The translations under genes were made by a program, and so were the position numbers. A DNA stretch of 7,685 nucleotides, from positions 1 through 7,685 of the forward strand of contig CADBQT010000248.1 of assembly GCA_902796875.1 (NCBI GenBank). The letters are read 5' to 3'. The stretch comes from an uncultured Eubacteriales bacterium (GTDB lineage Bacteria; Bacillota; Clostridia; Peptostreptococcales; Anaerovoracaceae). Shown here in pieces: positions 5,809 through 7,685 of the stretch (positions are counted from its first letter, which is position 1; each line of letters begins with the position of its first letter). Under the pieces are notes generated by a model that was not told the DNA's origin, did not search any database, and worked only from the letters and a program-made list of their open reading frames with translations.

Positions 5809-7002
5809 ATGTTTCTTGAATTCTTTTATCTGCTTCGCGCCCGGGAACTGTCGGTGACCATCAACGAGTGGATGACTCTGATGGAAGCCCTTGACAGAGG
5901 GCTGGGGAAGAATTCCCTCACGGGATTCTACCGCCTTTGCCGGAGCATCCTCATCAAGACGGAAGCGGATTTCGACAAATTCGACCAGGTGTTCATGGAA
6001 TACTTCGGGAGCATCGCCACGCCGGAGGACCTGCCCAAGGAGTTCTGGGATTGGCTGGCTCACGGAGAACTGGAGAGAGACCTGGACGACCACGGCCAGG
6101 AGGAGCTTTTCGCCAGAGAGCTGGAGGAACTGATGCGCATGTTCCGGGAGAGGATCCAGGAGCAGAAGGAAGAGCATCACGGCGGCAACTACTGGATCGG
6201 CACCGGCGGCACGTCCCCCATGGGACGGGGAGGCTACAATCCTTCCGGCATCCGGGTCGGCGGCGAGAGCCGGCACAGAAGCGCCCTCCAGGTGGCGGGA
6301 GAACGGAACTTCAAGGATTTCCGGGAGGACACCATCCTGGGGATCCGCCAGTTTCAGATGGCCTTTCGCAAGCTGCGCCAGTACTCCACCCGGGTGGATA
6401 CGGCGGAGAAAGAACTGGACCTGGACGAGACCATCGACGAGACCTGCAACAACGCGGGACGGCTGAGCCTGGAGTGGCGACGGCCCCGGAAGAATTCGGT
6501 GAAGGTACTGCTCCTCATCGATTCCGACGGCTCCATGCTCCCCTACAGTCGGATCTGCAACCGGCTGTTTCAGGCGGTGAGCAAGTCCAACCACTTCAAG
6601 GATCTTCAGGTATACTATTTCCACAACGCCATATACGATTACCTGTACACCACCCCACGGTGCAAGAAGTGGGATTCGGTGGACACCATGTGGGTCCTGA
6701 GGAAGCTGGACAGCGAATACAAGGTGATCTTCGTGGGCGATGCGGCCATGGCGCCGTCGGAGCTTCACCGGCCCGGGGGCAATGCCATCATCGGCATCTA
6801 CAACCGGGAAACGGGGATCGAGTGGTTCAACAAGTTCCGGAGACGGTTCAAGAAACTGATCTGGCTCAACCCCATCGACGAGGAGTCCTGGGATTACATC
6901 TACGGATCGGCTACCATCCGTGACGTGCGGGAGCTGTTCCCCATGTACGAGCTTTCCGTTTCCGGCCTGGAAGCGGGACTGCAAAGACTGATGGTCCGCT
7001 GA
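5809..7002 (+). CDS. CoxE-like von Willebrand factor A domain protein, MoxR partner
   Basis: A 397-residue soluble protein of the VWA CoxE-like family, with no signal peptide or membrane helix. The N-terminal helical part (1-85) contains LLRARELSVTINEWMTLMEAL (8-28), typical of the family. A charged, probably coiled segment (85-123) precedes a glycine-rich stretch with GTGGTSPMGRGGYNPSGIR (131-149). The VWA domain covers about 230-397: the metal-site loop is DSDGSM (238-243), where the canonical motif is DxSxS, so one Ser is replaced by Asp. FVGDAAM (308-314) supplies the later MIDAS acidic residue, and YYFHNAIYDYLY (269-280) and WLNPIDEESWDY (352-363) are further family signatures. VWA proteins of this class bind the neighbouring MoxR ATPase and recruit its client. 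It is translated from its own GAGGAGG, 16 bases after the ATPase gene. tagD follows after 54 bases. The client is not evident from the sequence. Confidence 0.9.
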   Translation: MFLEFFYLLRARELSVTINEWMTLMEALDRGLGKNSLTGFYRLCRSILIKTEADFDKFDQVFMEYFGSIATPEDLPKEFWDWLAHGELERDLDDHGQEELFARELEELMRMFRERIQEQKEEHHGGNYWIGTGGTSPMGRGGYNPSGIRVGGESRHRSALQVAGERNFKDFREDTILGIRQFQMAFRKLRQYSTRVDTAEKELDLDETIDETCNNAGRLSLEWRRPRKNSVKVLLLIDSDGSMLPYSRICNRLFQAVSKSNHFKDLQVYYFHNAIYDYLYTTPRCKKWDSVDTMWVLRKLDSEYKVIFVGDAAMAPSELHRPGGNAIIGIYNRETGIEWFNKFRRRFKKLIWLNPIDEESWDYIYGSATIRDVRELFPMYELSVSGLEAGLQRLMVR

Positions 7003-7041
7003 GCGTGACTGAACCGGCGCCGACGTAAGCGACCGGAAACG

Positions 7042-7048
7042 AAGGAGG
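7042..7048 (+). promoter_or_regulatory. Ribosome binding site of tagD
   Basis: A full-consensus AAGGAGG lies 8 bases before the ATG at 7057. The 54-base gap after the VWA gene shows no convincing promoter, so tagD is probably the last gene of the lysO-moxR-VWA transcript. Confidence 0.8.
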
Positions 7049-7056
7049 ATACGAAC

Positions 7057-7488
7057 ATGAAACGAGTACTGACCTACGGTACATACGATCTGCTCCACTA
7101 CGGGCACATCCGCCTGCTGAAGCGGGCAAAGGCTCTGGGCGACTACCTGATCGTGGCCATCTCCACGGATGAGTTCAATGCGGGCAAAGGCAAGAAGGCC
7201 TATCACGACTACGAGACCAGAAAAGAGATGCTGGAAGCCGTCCGCTACGTGGATCTGGTCATCCCCGAGGAGAGCTGGGAGCAGAAGATCGACGACGTGC
7301 TCAACTACAAGGTGGATGTGGTGGTCATGGGCGGCGACTGGAAAGGAAGCGAACGCTTCGAGTACCTCCGGGACTACTGCGAACTGGTCTATCTGGACCG
7401 GACGGAGGGGGTCTCCACCACCCAGATCAAGAAGGAACTGAACCTGCAGGAGCCTCCGGGCATGCCGGAAGAGAAGGTCTCGGAATAG
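7057..7488 (+). CDS. tagD: Glycerol-3-phosphate cytidylyltransferase
   Basis: This enzyme makes CDP-glycerol from CTP and sn-glycerol 3-phosphate in the cytoplasm, the donor for teichoic-acid-type polymers. The 143 residues carry all nucleotidyltransferase signatures: GTYDLLHYGHIRLL (8-21) with the HxGH catalytic His14 and His17, ISTDEFNAGKGK (35-46) with the phosphate-binding lysine region, YETRKEML (52-59), MGGDWKG (91-97) where many homologues read GDDW or GSDW, and the CTP-binding RTEGVSTTQIK (115-125). It is about 14 residues longer than the Bacillus subtilis enzyme because of a charged C-terminal tail (from about 129). It supplies the substrate of the CDP-glycerol transferase gene at the left edge of the window, although seven kilobases and four unrelated-looking genes lie across that interval. 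Start fixed by AAGGAGG 8 bases upstream. Intact and very likely functional. Confidence 0.96.
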   Translation: MKRVLTYGTYDLLHYGHIRLLKRAKALGDYLIVAISTDEFNAGKGKKAYHDYETRKEMLEAVRYVDLVIPEESWEQKIDDVLNYKVDVVVMGGDWKGSERFEYLRDYCELVYLDRTEGVSTTQIKKELNLQEPPGMPEEKVSE

Positions 7489-7685
7489 CAGGAAGGGAAA
7501 TGATCGCAAGGCCCGGTCAGGGAGGAAATGCGGAACCTGACTCCCGCAAATCAGACGGAAGGATGAAAACGCGGGATCGTGGGATGGGCGAGATGTGACA
7601 ACCGTCTTACATGCACATGGCGCTGCCGCCGACTCTGCGCCCGAAGCCGGGAAAAACCATCGGACAAGAACAAAAAACAAACATC
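7489..7685. other. Region after tagD without a convincing gene
   Basis: No recognisable gene, promoter or U-tract terminator is seen. A 32-codon frame at 7500-7598 has GGAAGG before it but encodes a low-information polar peptide. A frame opening at GTG 7595 and another at ATG 7611 run off the window edge, so either could be the beginning of a further gene, but neither has a good ribosome binding site. GTCAGG (7516-7521) and CCTGAC (7536-7541) form a modest hairpin with a 14-base loop. The last 35 bases become A-rich. Confidence 0.5.

Noticed and set aside
5937..6923. 328-codon + strand frame overlapping the VWA gene in another phase
   Set aside because: The product is Gly/Arg/Pro/His-rich without motifs, typical of an out-of-phase reading of GC-rich coding DNA.
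7500..7598. 32-codon small frame with GGAAGG upstream
   Set aside because: The peptide is polar and compositionally random, without a membrane segment or recognisable pattern, and the frame is short enough to occur by chance.
5746..7680. 644-codon open frame on the - strand opposite the VWA and tagD genes
   Set aside because: The + strand encodes clear family members with proper ribosome binding sites throughout. The antisense product is a low-quality mix rich in His, Val, Leu and Pro with no recognisable motif, and it also spans intergenic DNA. GC-rich codon bias explains the lack of stops.
1..7685. CRISPR arrays, tRNA or rRNA genes, insertion sequences
   Set aside because: No regularly spaced repeats, no cloverleaf or rRNA-like sequence, and no transposase motifs or terminal inverted repeats were seen on either strand.

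Overview
The window suggests a GC-rich member of the Bacillota, most likely a clostridial lineage. The reasons are strong AAGGAGG-type ribosome binding sites, CDP-glycerol (teichoic-acid-type) polymer genes, a secreted fibronectin-III/NlpC-like cell-wall hydrolase of the kind common in anaerobic Firmicutes, and a consensus sigma-A promoter. This is an inference from gene content and style; nothing in the window fixes the genus. All seven supported genes lie on the + strand.

Left part (1-2157): the window opens inside a CDP-glycerol glycerophosphotransferase-family gene. Its C-terminus carries what looks like only half of an additional glycosyltransferase-like domain. It is followed after 45 bases by rfbB, dTDP-glucose 4,6-dehydratase. 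Both belong to synthesis of a surface polymer, either wall teichoic acid or a decorated glycerol-phosphate polysaccharide.

Middle (2158-3926): an intergenic stretch holds a GC-rich hairpin and then the best promoter in the window (TTGCAA-17-TATAAT). The predicted transcript begins with a stem-loop. It drives a monocistronic-looking gene for a secreted, lysine-rich protein with two FnIII-like domains, one beta-rich domain and a C-terminal cysteine-rich NlpC/P60-like domain, probably a peptidoglycan hydrolase. A perfect 10-bp hairpin follows the gene.

Right part (3927-7488): four closely spaced genes look like one operon. They encode a LysO/DUF340 lysine exporter (GTG start), a MoxR-type AAA+ ATPase, a CoxE-like VWA protein with an altered MIDAS motif, and TagD, glycerol-3-phosphate cytidylyltransferase. 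TagD makes CDP-glycerol, the donor used by the enzyme at the left edge, so the two ends of the window are linked by pathway although about 6 kb apart. The MoxR/VWA pair between an exporter and TagD is the most interesting arrangement here; its client is unknown.

The last 197 bases contain no convincing gene. Two long antisense reading frames under the right-hand genes are judged to be compositional shadows.
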